Translations under genes and position numbers: made by a program
The notes under the pieces: model-generated
What the model saw: only the letters and a program-made list of their open reading frames with translations
Database searches by the model: none
Told to the model about the DNA's origin: nothing
Shown: positions 38,601 through 46,195 of the stretch, piece by piece
Numbering within the stretch: the stretch's first letter is position 1
Layout of the letters: every line of letters begins with the position of its first letter
Assembly: GCF_900176365.1 (NCBI RefSeq)
Contig: NZ_FWXY01000001.1
Location: forward strand, 372,001 to 436,000
DNA length: 64,000 nucleotides
Origin: Desulfocicer vacuolatum DSM 3385
GTDB taxonomy: Bacteria; Desulfobacterota; Desulfobacteria; Desulfobacterales; Desulfobacteraceae
Reading direction: 5' to 3'

Positions 38601-39818
38601 TTTCGTATTTTTACGGAAAACACCGGATCTTACGGAAACGGGGTGGCGGAAATGGCCGGCAACTCCGGGGTGTGGGAATCTGATGAAGAGATCTCCCGGG
38701 TGTACATGAACCGCACCCAGTTTGCCGTGGGACAGGGGAAATGGAGCACCCCCGTCAAACAGGCCCTTAAAGAAAATTTAAGGGATGTGGACATTACGGT
38801 CCATTCACGCTCCAGCAATGTTTACGGCCTCATTGATACGGATGATTTTTTCATGTATCTGGGGGGCATGTCCCTTGCTGTTAAAAATATTAACGGAAAA
38901 GCACCAGATACCCGGGTCACCCTGAACCGCCAAAAAAATGAAGTCATTGTGGAAGATGCGGCAAGGACAATCGGCCGGGAGATGCGTACCCGTTATCTCA
39001 ATCCCCAATGGATCGGGGCCATGAAAAAAGAAAACTATGCCGGGGCCCGTCAAATGTCTGAATTTGTGGAAAACTTCTGGGGCTGGCAGGTGACGGTGCC
39101 CGATGCTGTGGGCCAGGCCCAGTGGCAACAGATCAATGAGGTTTATGTTGAGGATAAGTACGGCCGGAATGTTAAGGCATTTTTAAATGAACACAACCCC
39201 TGGGCCTATCAATCCATGACGGCCCGCATGCTGGAAGCTGTGCGCAAGGGGTATTGGCAGGCAGATAAAAAAGTAACGTCGAAACTTGCCGTGGAATATG
39301 CCGTGAACGCCGTGGAAAAAGGGGTGGCCTGCTGTGATCACACCTGCAATAATCCTTTGCTCAATCAGATGGTGGTGAATCTTATTTCCGTGCCCGGGGT
39401 ATTGTCCCCGGAGGTGGTGGAACAATTTAAGATGGCCATTGAAAAAATGGCAAAAAAATCCCTTGAAAAGCAGGTGGCTGAGCGAAAGGCCCTTCAAAAG
39501 GCCCTCAATGCCGACCTTGCCCAATCTGCCCGGCCGGAGGCACCGTCAAATAAGACAAACGCCCAAAAGGAAGCGGTGAATCCACCGGCTGCCACCATGG
39601 ACAATGCAGTTAAATCATCTGACATGGAAAAACCCAGTCACACAGGTGAAGAAGAGCCGGACACCCAAAGTGTTGAAGGGTATAAAATGGAGGAGATGAA
39701 ATCCCAGGATACCCAGACCACAGTGAGTTCCTCCGGGGTTCAATGGTTTGCCGCTGTGTTCATTCTGGTGATGATGGCGCTTTTCGCATGGGGTATTGGC
39801 AGAGGAAAAAGGGGGTAA
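35670..39818 (+). CDS. CobN-like membrane-anchored chelatase (HmuS-like)
   Basis: A very large protein (1382 residues) of the CobN/magnesium-chelatase H family. The family core is seen in MVHLGTHATYEWLPGKQTCL (about 600-620), GVVLWATETTRNEGVHEST and NPQWIGAMKKENYAGARQM. A signal-like helix (about 48-70, LIKMLVIVFLLMSGATPLLS then ADE) and a C-terminal helix (VQWFAAVFILVMMALFAWGIG) after a Pro/Lys/Glu-rich linker indicate a periplasmic enzyme anchored at its C-terminus. This differs from the cytoplasmic CobN of B12 synthesis and matches Hmu-type dechelatases. Residues about 12-34 come from repeat family B, so the true start may be ATG 35829. Confidence 0.88.
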   Translation: MNVQMSPNKNPYKGHVLPHTTKIENGITPPPTAALSGTKTPKEFLIKATTLIKMLVIVFLLMSGATPLLSDARADENVAILDADTNSVQLNLALQKLQLPDSIHTRFFTLADIRDTGEKAKEAKAFIDKAKVVFVNVMLSDLAQYMVTEKLMARKTVYGMSRGRDMDTLKQQGFIFDETMEGYYGNLCVYNIIQMVRMAVHRHVDDAITFAPARQKPHDIIYHPHAPDKFQQVKAFQAWYENRGDFNPKAPWMAMLFYASTLQQGQRTAVDEMILKMEHEGFNVMPCFGTLKTVFSRFLLPARPKLDMVLAFTMKFSSSINPEIHKAVNHLNVPIFNVIRPYGTTIEEWRNSDLGLTPFESTWALSVPECSGAIEPTVVAGKKQIWDETTGKRLYIYENIDETLSFLIARLKKLAILQKKPNPEKKVAILYYNHSQGKQNIGASYLNVFRSLQEMLGRMAKEGYRVDNVESLCETGIQKLIMATGRNIGSWAPGELDAMMASGHVETIPLATYEKWFKALPPDFQEKVTAQWGPPANCAIMVKDGQLIFPMVKLGNLVLLPEPARGYSDDPMKLYHDPTLYPHHQYIAAYQWLNHVFHADAMVHLGTHATYEWLPGKQTCLAPWDPPEIMVGDIPNIYPYIVDDVGEGIQAKRRGRAVIIDHLTPPMAQADLYNEYAELKVIMGKYELSHSMGSDTAGQYLIRLEEMARALGLLTDLGLEAFDHDAVEALDLYLHEMETNSLPHGLHTFGTAWSREAVKETLALIAHQNPNEDKGLIRQNLENSPVREMDNFIRALDGEYIPAGEGNDPVRNLAAIPTGKNFYGFSPARVPSRAAWEMGKKAAEALIRDRLKKDGTYPQKVGVVLWATETTRNEGVHESTILYLMGMEPVWDATGRVTDSRVIPGRVLSRPRIDVLINPSGLYRDMFPDKLLFLDKAVQKAMAQTDMENFLAKNKNRIKAALMESGLDEAGAEEQSRFRIFTENTGSYGNGVAEMAGNSGVWESDEEISRVYMNRTQFAVGQGKWSTPVKQALKENLRDVDITVHSRSSNVYGLIDTDDFFMYLGGMSLAVKNINGKAPDTRVTLNRQKNEVIVEDAARTIGREMRTRYLNPQWIGAMKKENYAGARQMSEFVENFWGWQVTVPDAVGQAQWQQINEVYVEDKYGRNVKAFLNEHNPWAYQSMTARMLEAVRKGYWQADKKVTSKLAVEYAVNAVEKGVACCDHTCNNPLLNQMVVNLISVPGVLSPEVVEQFKMAIEKMAKKSLEKQVAERKALQKALNADLAQSARPEAPSNKTNAQKEAVNPPAATMDNAVKSSDMEKPSHTGEEEPDTQSVEGYKMEEMKSQDTQTTVSSSGVQWFAAVFILVMMALFAWGIGRGKRG
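35702..35772 (+). repeat. Partial repeat family B copy inside the CobN-like 5' end
   Basis: GGGCATGTCCTTCCGCACAC, AACGAAGATAGAAAATGGC and CCGCCCCCGACGG match the left part of the copies at 30914 and 42313; the right arm is missing. It is read through in the annotated frame. Confidence 0.65.
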
Positions 39819-39869
39819 TTACCCAATTACTTAAACTATATTTTTATTTATCAAGGTGCATAAAGGTTA

Positions 39870-40040
39870 TTTTCTATCCGTCAATAGCCTGATTTGCCGA
39901 ACAGGGAACCCCGTTAAAATCGGGGACGGGCCCGCCGCTGTGACCAGGGACGAACGCCGCAGATAAACCACTGTTTCAAAGATTGAAATGGGAAGGTGCG
40001 GAAAACGGATGATCTGGAAGTCAGAAGACCTGCCTTGATA
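39870..40040 (+). promoter_or_regulatory. Cobalamin riboswitch 2
   Basis: Landmarks: CAGGGAACCCCGTTAAAATC, GGGCCCGCCGCTGTGA, CCACTG, ATGGGAAGGTGCGG and B12 box AGTCAGAAGACCTGCC (40019-40034). Downstream, GGGACATCCCGGGTCG and a GGTCCGG/CCGGACC hairpin (40125-40146) precede the receptor start and may form the expression platform. It controls the BtuB-like gene. Confidence 0.93.
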
Positions 40041-40175
40041 ATCAACAGGATATTTTTCGTGGACAGAAAGATATCCAATAAACATCCGTGGATAAAACAG
40101 GGACATCCCGGGTCGATACCCATCGGTCCGGGAATTTTTCCGGACCCATTGTTTATTTCAGTAGAGGAAGGAAAA

Positions 40176-42197
40176 ATGAAAAAGATTTTTATTACAACCA
40201 TGCTGGCCCTGGCCTGTTTCAACCCGGCATGGGCAACCACGGAAGAGGTGGCTCAGGTGGGAGAAATGGTGGTAACAGCCACCCGAGAAGATGCCAGAGC
40301 CATTGATGTCCCCACCCATGTGGAAGTGATCTCCCAGATGCAAATTGAACAGTCCGGTGCACTGAACCTGGGAGATCTTCTGGGAAAATTTACCACAGGC
40401 CATCTGCACAAGTACAACGGCATGCTCACCTCCATCGGCATCCGGGGATTCAGAACCGAGGCCCACGGAGATGACTTAAAAGGCTATGTTCTGCTGCTGG
40501 TGGACGGCCACCGCCTGGGAACAGGTAATGCTGCCAAGATCGATATCGCCCGCATCGAAAAAATCGAAATCATCAAGGGGCCCTCTTCGGCATTGTATGG
40601 CTCTGCTGCCATGGGCGGTGTGGTCAACGTGATCACCAAAAAAAGCACCGGAGACATTAAAACCACCCTGACCCAGGAATTTGGCAGTTTTGACTGGTCT
40701 GAAACCAGCATCTACAGCGGGGGCGGTATCAATGAAAAATGGGGGTATGACCTGTCTGGATCATATTCCGACGTGGATGACTATGATGACCCCGAATTCG
40801 GCACTGTTTACAATACATCGGAGATGCAGAAAAAAATCGGCGGTAACATCACCTTTGCCCCGGCAGACAACCACATGTTCCGTCTGGGGTTTGACATGGC
40901 AGACCTCACCGGGACCTACCCTTCCTGGGACAATTACACCACCTACTCCAACTATGTAAAAGATGCTGTTTCAAAATATGATAAAAGTCATAGATTCTTT
41001 GACCTGGAATATAACGGCGCCTATCTTGACGGCAAACTGAAATGGAAAGCCATGGGCTATTATCTATGGGACAAAAACCACTGGTACTATGGATCTCCTG
41101 ATCCGGATCTGTCCCAGTCAGAATACACCGATGACACCTGGGGAACAGATCAGCAGTTCACCTATGCCCTTGCTTCGTGGAATACCCTTTTAATGGGCTT
41201 TACCCTGGAAACTTTGGAAAAAGAATCAAAGGGCGTTTCCGGCGGTTCCCCTTCCCTGCCCTATACACCGGGCATGGAGTACGATACCCAGGCATTGTTC
41301 CTCCAGGACTCCATGGATTTCATGGACAATCGACTCAACGTGATTCTGGCAGCCCGGTATGACAATTTTGATTTGACCACCAAATCCCCGGAAACCGGTA
41401 CCCTGCTCAGCATCAACGAAAGAAGCGAAAGCTTTGATCATATTTCTCCCAAAGCCGGTGTTTCCATGAAATTCATGGATGAAATGCTCAAGGTGCGCAC
41501 CAATGTAGGGGTAGGGTTCAAGGCGCCCTCAGCAGATCAACTGTCTGCCATGTATGAAAAAGAATCATGGGGATCTGTTTCCCGGTATCTGGGAAATCCG
41601 GATCTGGACCCGGAAACCAGTCTTACCTGGGATGTGGGATTTGATCTTTTCTTCCATGCTGCGGACCTGAGTGTCACCTGGTTCCACACCGATTACAAAG
41701 ATAAAATCGTCACCACCTCCACAGAGTATGACAACAAAACCTGGACCACCTGGGAAAACAGCGGAGAAGCTGAACTCCAGGGATTTGATATCAACCTCAA
41801 GTGCAATCTCAGCCAATTATTCAACTGGGACCCCTTAGTGAGCCTTTATTCCAACATTACCTTTAACACTGATTTTGAGGATAAAGACACCCATGAGGAC
41901 TTGCTCTACATTTCTGACTATGAAATCAAATCAGGTATGAACATTAACCACAAAGGCTGGGGCATGGCCCTGTCCCATGTGCTGGTGGGGCCCCAGATGA
42001 TCACCAATTATGATACCTATGTGGACGAAGAAAAGGGTTCCTTTAGTTTCTGGGATCTGAATCTGAAGTATGACTTCATGGATAATTACGGTATTGAGGT
42101 TAATGTGTTGAATATGTTTGATCAGACCTATGAATGGGTCCGGGGATATATTATGCCGGAAAGAACCTTTAAGGTGGCACTATCCTATACATTCTAA
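40176..42197 (+). CDS. btuB: TonB-dependent receptor, BtuB-like
   Basis: An outer-membrane receptor (673 residues), directly under a cobalamin riboswitch and thus the best candidate for corrinoid uptake. It has a signal peptide (FITTMLALACFNPAWA), TonB box (EMVVTATRED), plug motifs SIGIRGFRTEAHGD, VLLLVDGHR and IEIIKGPSSALYGSAAMGG, and a C-terminal strand ending RTFKVALSYTF. The ATG at 40176 has GAGGAAGG upstream; the open frame extends back to 39996 into the riboswitch but this is not coding. A CbiZ-like gene follows after a repeat-filled gap. The substrate is inferred from regulation and neighbours. Confidence 0.88.
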   Translation: MKKIFITTMLALACFNPAWATTEEVAQVGEMVVTATREDARAIDVPTHVEVISQMQIEQSGALNLGDLLGKFTTGHLHKYNGMLTSIGIRGFRTEAHGDDLKGYVLLLVDGHRLGTGNAAKIDIARIEKIEIIKGPSSALYGSAAMGGVVNVITKKSTGDIKTTLTQEFGSFDWSETSIYSGGGINEKWGYDLSGSYSDVDDYDDPEFGTVYNTSEMQKKIGGNITFAPADNHMFRLGFDMADLTGTYPSWDNYTTYSNYVKDAVSKYDKSHRFFDLEYNGAYLDGKLKWKAMGYYLWDKNHWYYGSPDPDLSQSEYTDDTWGTDQQFTYALASWNTLLMGFTLETLEKESKGVSGGSPSLPYTPGMEYDTQALFLQDSMDFMDNRLNVILAARYDNFDLTTKSPETGTLLSINERSESFDHISPKAGVSMKFMDEMLKVRTNVGVGFKAPSADQLSAMYEKESWGSVSRYLGNPDLDPETSLTWDVGFDLFFHAADLSVTWFHTDYKDKIVTTSTEYDNKTWTTWENSGEAELQGFDINLKCNLSQLFNWDPLVSLYSNITFNTDFEDKDTHEDLLYISDYEIKSGMNINHKGWGMALSHVLVGPQMITNYDTYVDEEKGSFSFWDLNLKYDFMDNYGIEVNVLNMFDQTYEWVRGYIMPERTFKVALSYTF

Positions 42198-42261
42198 TTT
42201 AGCGTGATATTGCGGGCGGCATCTTCTGTCACCTGCTACTGAAGAAATGCGTATAACGCCC

Positions 42262-42282
42262 AGGGGACAGATTTTTAAATCT
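42262..42282. repeat. GACAGATTT palindrome
   Basis: GACAGATTT and AAATCTGTC arms with a few bases between, within GGGGACAG...CTGTCTCC. The pattern is like REP palindromes tied to RAYT transposases. It lies in the gap after the receptor gene and may also act as its terminator stem, though no T-run follows. Confidence 0.45.
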
Positions 42283-42312
42283 GTCTCCGCCTCCACAGAT
42301 TTACGGAGTGAA

Positions 42313-42490
42313 TATAACGGGCATGTCCTGTCGGACACAAGAAATGGAGGGTCGTAGACGCGGAGCCAAATGGTACTATACCGCCGCCCCCCGACGGGCA
42401 ATGGGCCCGGACCGGAACTGTAGACAGCTCAATTGTCCGGTTCCTATTGCCCGTCGGGGGGCGGCTCTGCTGAGGTTGATTTGAGGCTGC
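42313..42490 (+). repeat. Repeat family B copy with perfect 19-bp arms
   Basis: The leader is ATAACGGGCATGTCCTGTCG. The arms CCGCCCCCCGACGGGCAAT (42385-42403) and its exact complement (42447-42465) enclose GGAACTGTAGACAGCTCAAT and TGTCCGGTTCC. It is the clearest copy of the family. Confidence 0.85.
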
Positions 42491-42501
42491 ATTTTCTAAT
42501 A

Positions 42502-42690
42502 ATTGCCATGGGCAGATCATATTGGGATTTGGCCTGCCCACAACGAAAAATAAAACTCTAATTATTACAGATCTTTGGACGGAGTTTCATATAAAACCGC
42601 CACGGGCGGACCGTAGTCTGATCCAGCTCTGCCCACAACGAAGTTTGAAATACACCCCTGGTTTGCGGAGTATTTCATATAACGGTCATG
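42502..42690 (+). repeat. Two tandem repeat family A copies
   Basis: Copy one (42502-42593) starts ATTGCCATGGGCAGATC with CTGCCCACAACG. Copy two (42584-42690) has CCGCCACGGGCGGACC, CTGCCCACAACGAAG, TTTGAAATAC and AGTATTTCATATAACGG. The second hairpin pairs GAAATAC with GTATTTC. With family B they fill the 620-bp gap between the receptor and the CbiZ-like gene. Confidence 0.7.
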
Positions 42691-42817
42691 ATGCGCTGCA
42701 TCACAACAAATAATGAAAGTCTATTATAAAAATATCCGAATGGTTCTACCGTTCTGTATATGTCTGAAATTATGATATTTAAAATTACTTTCTTATAAAA
42801 AAAAACAGGAGATAAAA

Positions 42818-43972
42818 GTGCTATTGGGTACCTATTACGATGCATTGACCCTTCACAGGAACAACAAAAAAGTATACGCGCGGTTCAATATACCCCACGC
42901 CGTGGTCTCCACCTGCCGGATCAACGGCGGTCTTCGGGATGACATCACCACATTGCTCAACCACCAATCCTGTGAACCCTGCAATCACACCCTGGCCCGG
43001 GCCGCTTCCGTTGTCCGGGAGCCGGAAGCCTATCTTGAACGCATCTGCAGGGAAGAAGATCTGGATCACACCACCTGCGCATCATTGGGAACAGCCGCCA
43101 ATATGAATTACACCGCAGTGGAATCCCTGGAATTCAAGGAACTCACCGTGGTTGCCGTTGCCACCGGAGGTGTGGAAGCCAATGCAGGAAGAGCCGGTGA
43201 CCCAGCCCACTATCATGAAACAGACGGCACCTTTATCCATGAATCCCATCCAGATAAAAAGCCCACCCCCGGCACCATCAACATCATGGTCTTTATCAAT
43301 CGCACCCTTAACCGGGGCGCCCTTGTCCGGGCCATAATCACAGCCACGGAAGCCAAAAGTGCCGCCTTGCAGGAACTGTCCGTTAATTCCCGGTATTCAC
43401 CGGAACTTGCCACCGGTACCGGAACGGATCAGATGGGTATAGCCTGCCAACAGGGGGATGAAATACCCCTGACCAGTTCAGGCAAACACACAAAACTTGG
43501 AGAACTCATCGGCAAAACCGTTAAAAAAGCGGTGAAAAGAACACTGAAACTTCAAAATGAATTGACACCCCAGGGCCAACGGTCCATAAAGATTCATATT
43601 GAACGCCTGGGTACGGATAAGACAAAAATGCTGGAAGGAATCAGCAAATTTCTGGATGAAAAAACAGCCACCCTGCTGAAAAATAATTTTGACAGTGTCA
43701 ACCGGGACCCCCTTGCCGTGGCTGCTGCTGCAGCCCTGATGCACCTGCGGGACAAGTGGGCCTGGGGCATTTTGCCCAAAGGATGCATGAAAGAGATATG
43801 GTCCAGCCAGGGTGCACAGCTGGCAGCGGCTGTTTCTGGAAATATCCATCAAATTCCAGATTATTACCAACGTCTTTCCCAAACCCTTATCACAGTGGAT
43901 GATATCCATCTGCTGCAACTGCTTTACCAGGCCATGGCCATGGGATTTAAAGAGAAATGGAAAAACAACTGA
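42818..43972 (+). CDS. cbiZ: CbiZ-like adenosylcobinamide amidohydrolase
   Basis: A protein of 384 residues. The first ~235 match the CbiZ family, which cuts the amide bond of corrinoid side chains so that the nucleotide loop can be rebuilt: NGGLRDDITTLLNH, GGVEANAGRAGDP, GTINIMVFINRTL, TATEAKSAALQELS and GTGTDQMGIA. About 140 further residues at the C-terminus (helical, LAVAAAAALMHLRDKWAWG) are beyond the usual family length. It starts with GTG at 42818, with AGGAG placed six bases upstream. Its stop overlaps the nitrilase-like gene by 16 bp. With the B12-regulated receptor upstream, it fits corrinoid salvage and remodelling. Confidence 0.85.
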   Translation: MLLGTYYDALTLHRNNKKVYARFNIPHAVVSTCRINGGLRDDITTLLNHQSCEPCNHTLARAASVVREPEAYLERICREEDLDHTTCASLGTAANMNYTAVESLEFKELTVVAVATGGVEANAGRAGDPAHYHETDGTFIHESHPDKKPTPGTINIMVFINRTLNRGALVRAIITATEAKSAALQELSVNSRYSPELATGTGTDQMGIACQQGDEIPLTSSGKHTKLGELIGKTVKKAVKRTLKLQNELTPQGQRSIKIHIERLGTDKTKMLEGISKFLDEKTATLLKNNFDSVNRDPLAVAAAAALMHLRDKWAWGILPKGCMKEIWSSQGAQLAAAVSGNIHQIPDYYQRLSQTLITVDDIHLLQLLYQAMAMGFKEKWKNN

Positions 43973-45519
43973 AAATCGGACTGGTTCACCTGGATGTCCG
44001 GTATAAAAATCCAGAACTGAACCGCAAAACACTTTTACAACTCAATGAAAAAGCTGCCCAAAAAGGCCATCAACTCATCGTTAACACGGAAATGGCCATT
44101 CCCGGATATAGTTTCCAATCCCTGGAAGACATTGCCCCCCATGTGGAAACAGACAGCGGCCCCACCATGACCGGATTGCAGGCCATTGCCCAAAAATATG
44201 GTGTATTCATCTGCCTGGGATTTGCAGAAAAAGACGCTGAAAGCGGCATTTATTACAACTCTGCCCTGGTTCTGGACCCCGGGGGTAATATTGTGTGTAG
44301 ATACCATAAAATCAATGCAGAAACCCGATGGGCCTGCCCGGGTAACGGCGTGCAGGATAATTTTTTTGAGACCCCCTGGGGAAGAATTGGTGTGTTGATC
44401 TGTTCAGATACCTACCATGGACTCATGCCTCGTCAGACCGCCCTTAAAGGAGCCGACCTCATCATTGCCCCGGCCAACTGGCCCCGGGGGGGGCTGGATC
44501 CTGCAGAACTGTGGCGGGTCCGGGCTTTGGAAAATGGTGTTTACATGGTGGGTTGCAATCGGGGGGGAAGGGATCGCACCATGTCCTGCAAAAACGCCCC
44601 TTCCTGCGCCTTTGATCCCCATGGCCGCACCCTTCTGAACCGGGAATCATCAAGCTCTGCCTTGATGACCGTGAATATTCCCCTGGAAAAGGGGCGCCTG
44701 GCCCGGACAAAGCGCTTTGAAAGACTCAAACAGCGCCATCCGGAACGATACCGGCCCATCTATCTGGACATGCGGCATGTCACCTATGGTGGTGGCGATT
44801 ACACCTCCTACTACGATCTTGCCCCTCCGGGCCTTTATGAAATATCCTGCTACACCCAGGTTGCCACGCTTCAGTCCATCCTGAATATTGTGCAAAAACA
44901 CCAAATCCCGGAAAAATCCAATCTTGGCGTGCTGCTTTTTCCAGAACTTCCCCACCAAAAAAATGTCATGGCACTGCTTCCCGTTATTAAACAGCAAATC
45001 CAGGACTCAAAAAAAGCGGTGTGCCTGGGATTCAGAGATGAAGCCGGGGCCTCCAGACAAATTTTCATGACCCCGGACGGCATGGTGTACCACCACGGAA
45101 ACAACTGGACAAAGGAGTGCATCAGCAAGGCAAACGCCCTTCCCGGTGGAGATTGTTACCGCACCATTGTGGACATGGGACCCATCCGTGCCGGTATCTG
45201 CACCCCTGACGAATTGACCCACCCGGAGGTGGCCGTGGCCCATGCCAAACTGGGATGTGATGTACTTTTTTCCTGTGCCGGGCACATTGAACCCTCCTGG
45301 CAGATCGTGGCAGCAGCCAAAACCCTGGAGCGCATCAACATTGCCGTGGCCGGCCATAATATGGGGTTTATCTGCCAGCCCCCGGAATCCCATGACCGAT
45401 GGAAGGAAAACCTGAACACCGCCTCTGGTGTTTGCCGGGCAATGCTTGACTCAAATGAAACCCGGTCCAAAAAATTCCAGGACCGGCTGGATTTTATGAC
45501 CTTGTTGTGCCAGACCTGA
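43957..45519 (+). CDS. Tandem nitrilase-superfamily amidohydrolase
   Basis: A cytoplasmic protein (520 residues) with two carbon-nitrogen hydrolase domains. The first (about 1-265) has the complete Glu-Lys-Cys triad: NTEMAIPGYSF, CRYHKINAE and LICSDTYHGLMPRQ. The second (about 285-510) keeps the frame of the fold (LFPELPHQ, GICTPDELTHPE, LFSCAGHIEPSWQI) and could be active or degenerate. Such enzymes hydrolyse amides and nitriles. It overlaps the cbiZ-like gene and so probably acts on the same pathway, possibly on corrinoid side-chain amides or products of CbiZ. That role is inferred and the real substrate is unknown. Confidence 0.8.
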   Translation: MEKQLKIGLVHLDVRYKNPELNRKTLLQLNEKAAQKGHQLIVNTEMAIPGYSFQSLEDIAPHVETDSGPTMTGLQAIAQKYGVFICLGFAEKDAESGIYYNSALVLDPGGNIVCRYHKINAETRWACPGNGVQDNFFETPWGRIGVLICSDTYHGLMPRQTALKGADLIIAPANWPRGGLDPAELWRVRALENGVYMVGCNRGGRDRTMSCKNAPSCAFDPHGRTLLNRESSSSALMTVNIPLEKGRLARTKRFERLKQRHPERYRPIYLDMRHVTYGGGDYTSYYDLAPPGLYEISCYTQVATLQSILNIVQKHQIPEKSNLGVLLFPELPHQKNVMALLPVIKQQIQDSKKAVCLGFRDEAGASRQIFMTPDGMVYHHGNNWTKECISKANALPGGDCYRTIVDMGPIRAGICTPDELTHPEVAVAHAKLGCDVLFSCAGHIEPSWQIVAAAKTLERINIAVAGHNMGFICQPPESHDRWKENLNTASGVCRAMLDSNETRSKKFQDRLDFMTLLCQT

Positions 45520-45541
45520 CTGATCCAGAATAAACCCATAA

Positions 45542-45688
45542 ATCCCAAGGTAAATATTCGGTCAGCACCCCATATTCACCTGTTTTGGCCTGCTCACATA
45601 GCAATAGTATGCTACGCAGTCCCAAACAGGTGAATATGGAGCACTGTCCAAACATTTACATACCCAAACCGAATATTTACATCCCAAG
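45542..45688 (+). mobile_element. IS66-type MITE with 8-bp target duplication
   Basis: The terminal inverted repeats GTAAATATTCGGT (45550-45562) and ACCGAATATTTAC (45668-45680) are perfect. An inner pair, CCATATTCACCTGTTT (45570-45585) and its complement (45624-45639), makes it nearly all hairpin. The 131-bp element is flanked by direct ATCCCAAG on both sides (45542-45549, 45681-45688). Ends starting GTAA with 8-bp duplications are the hallmark of the IS66 family. No transposase is encoded, so it would depend on one in trans. Confidence 0.82.
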
Positions 45689-45701
45689 GAACAAAACGCC
45701 A

Positions 45702-46034
45702 ATGAAACGAATCGTTTACAAAGATAAACTGGTTGAAATCACACAGGATACCATCCTGTTCCGACATTATTATTTTCCCCTGGGTGACAAACAAATTGAT
45801 ATCAGCAACATCAAAAAGCTGGAAACATTAAAGCCCACCTTAATGAGCGGCAAGTGGCGCATCCATGGTACCGGCGATTTTACGACCTGGTTTCCCTGGG
45901 ATTCGGGCAGACCCAAGCGAGACATGATTTTTCGTATCACCCTTCACAAGGGATGGTGCCGTATTGGGTTTACTGTGGAGGATTCTGCTGCGGTTACTGC
46001 TATTTTTGAAAAATGGAAGTTAATTTCTAAATAA
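45702..46034 (+). CDS. Small hypothetical protein
   Basis: A 110-residue protein with no recognised family. It is rich in beta-strand patterns and aromatic residues (ILFRHYYFPLG, GKWRIHGTGDFTTWFPWD, RITLHKGWCRIGF), somewhat like a bacterial PH-domain fold, which is only a guess. The ATG at 45702 is chosen for its AAGGA site; longer readings run back into the MITE. The MITE's right target duplication ends 13 bp before it, so its expression may have been altered by that insertion. Confidence 0.6.
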   Translation: MKRIVYKDKLVEITQDTILFRHYYFPLGDKQIDISNIKKLETLKPTLMSGKWRIHGTGDFTTWFPWDSGRPKRDMIFRITLHKGWCRIGFTVEDSAAVTAIFEKWKLISK

Positions 46035-46168
46035 CCGCCACGGGCGGACCGTATTCTGATCCGGCTCCGCCCACAACAAAGTTTGAAATACCCCCCCGGT
46101 TTGTGGAGTATTTCATATAAACTGCCATGGGCAGGCCTTATTCTGACCTCGGTCTGCCCATGGCAGTT
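46031..46168 (+). repeat. Repeat family A, double copy with perfect hairpin
   Basis: The first unit has CCGCCACGGGCGGACC, ATTCTGAT and CCGCCCACAACAAAG. The second ends in a hairpin AACTGCCATGGGCAGGCC / GGTCTGCCCATGGCAGTT (46120-46168). It lies between convergent genes and may stop transcription from both. Confidence 0.75.
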
Positions 46169-46195
46169 ACAGGAAAAAAGACTGCTTTCTTAGGA

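Noticed and set aside
35670-39818. CobN of aerobic cobalamin synthesis
   Set aside because: The signal helix, C-terminal anchor and Hmu-type neighbours argue for a periplasmic salvage chelatase; no CobS or CobT is present.
39996-40175. 60-codon N-terminal extension of the BtuB-like gene
   Set aside because: It would translate part of the cobalamin riboswitch; the ATG at 40176 has a good ribosome site followed at once by a signal peptide.
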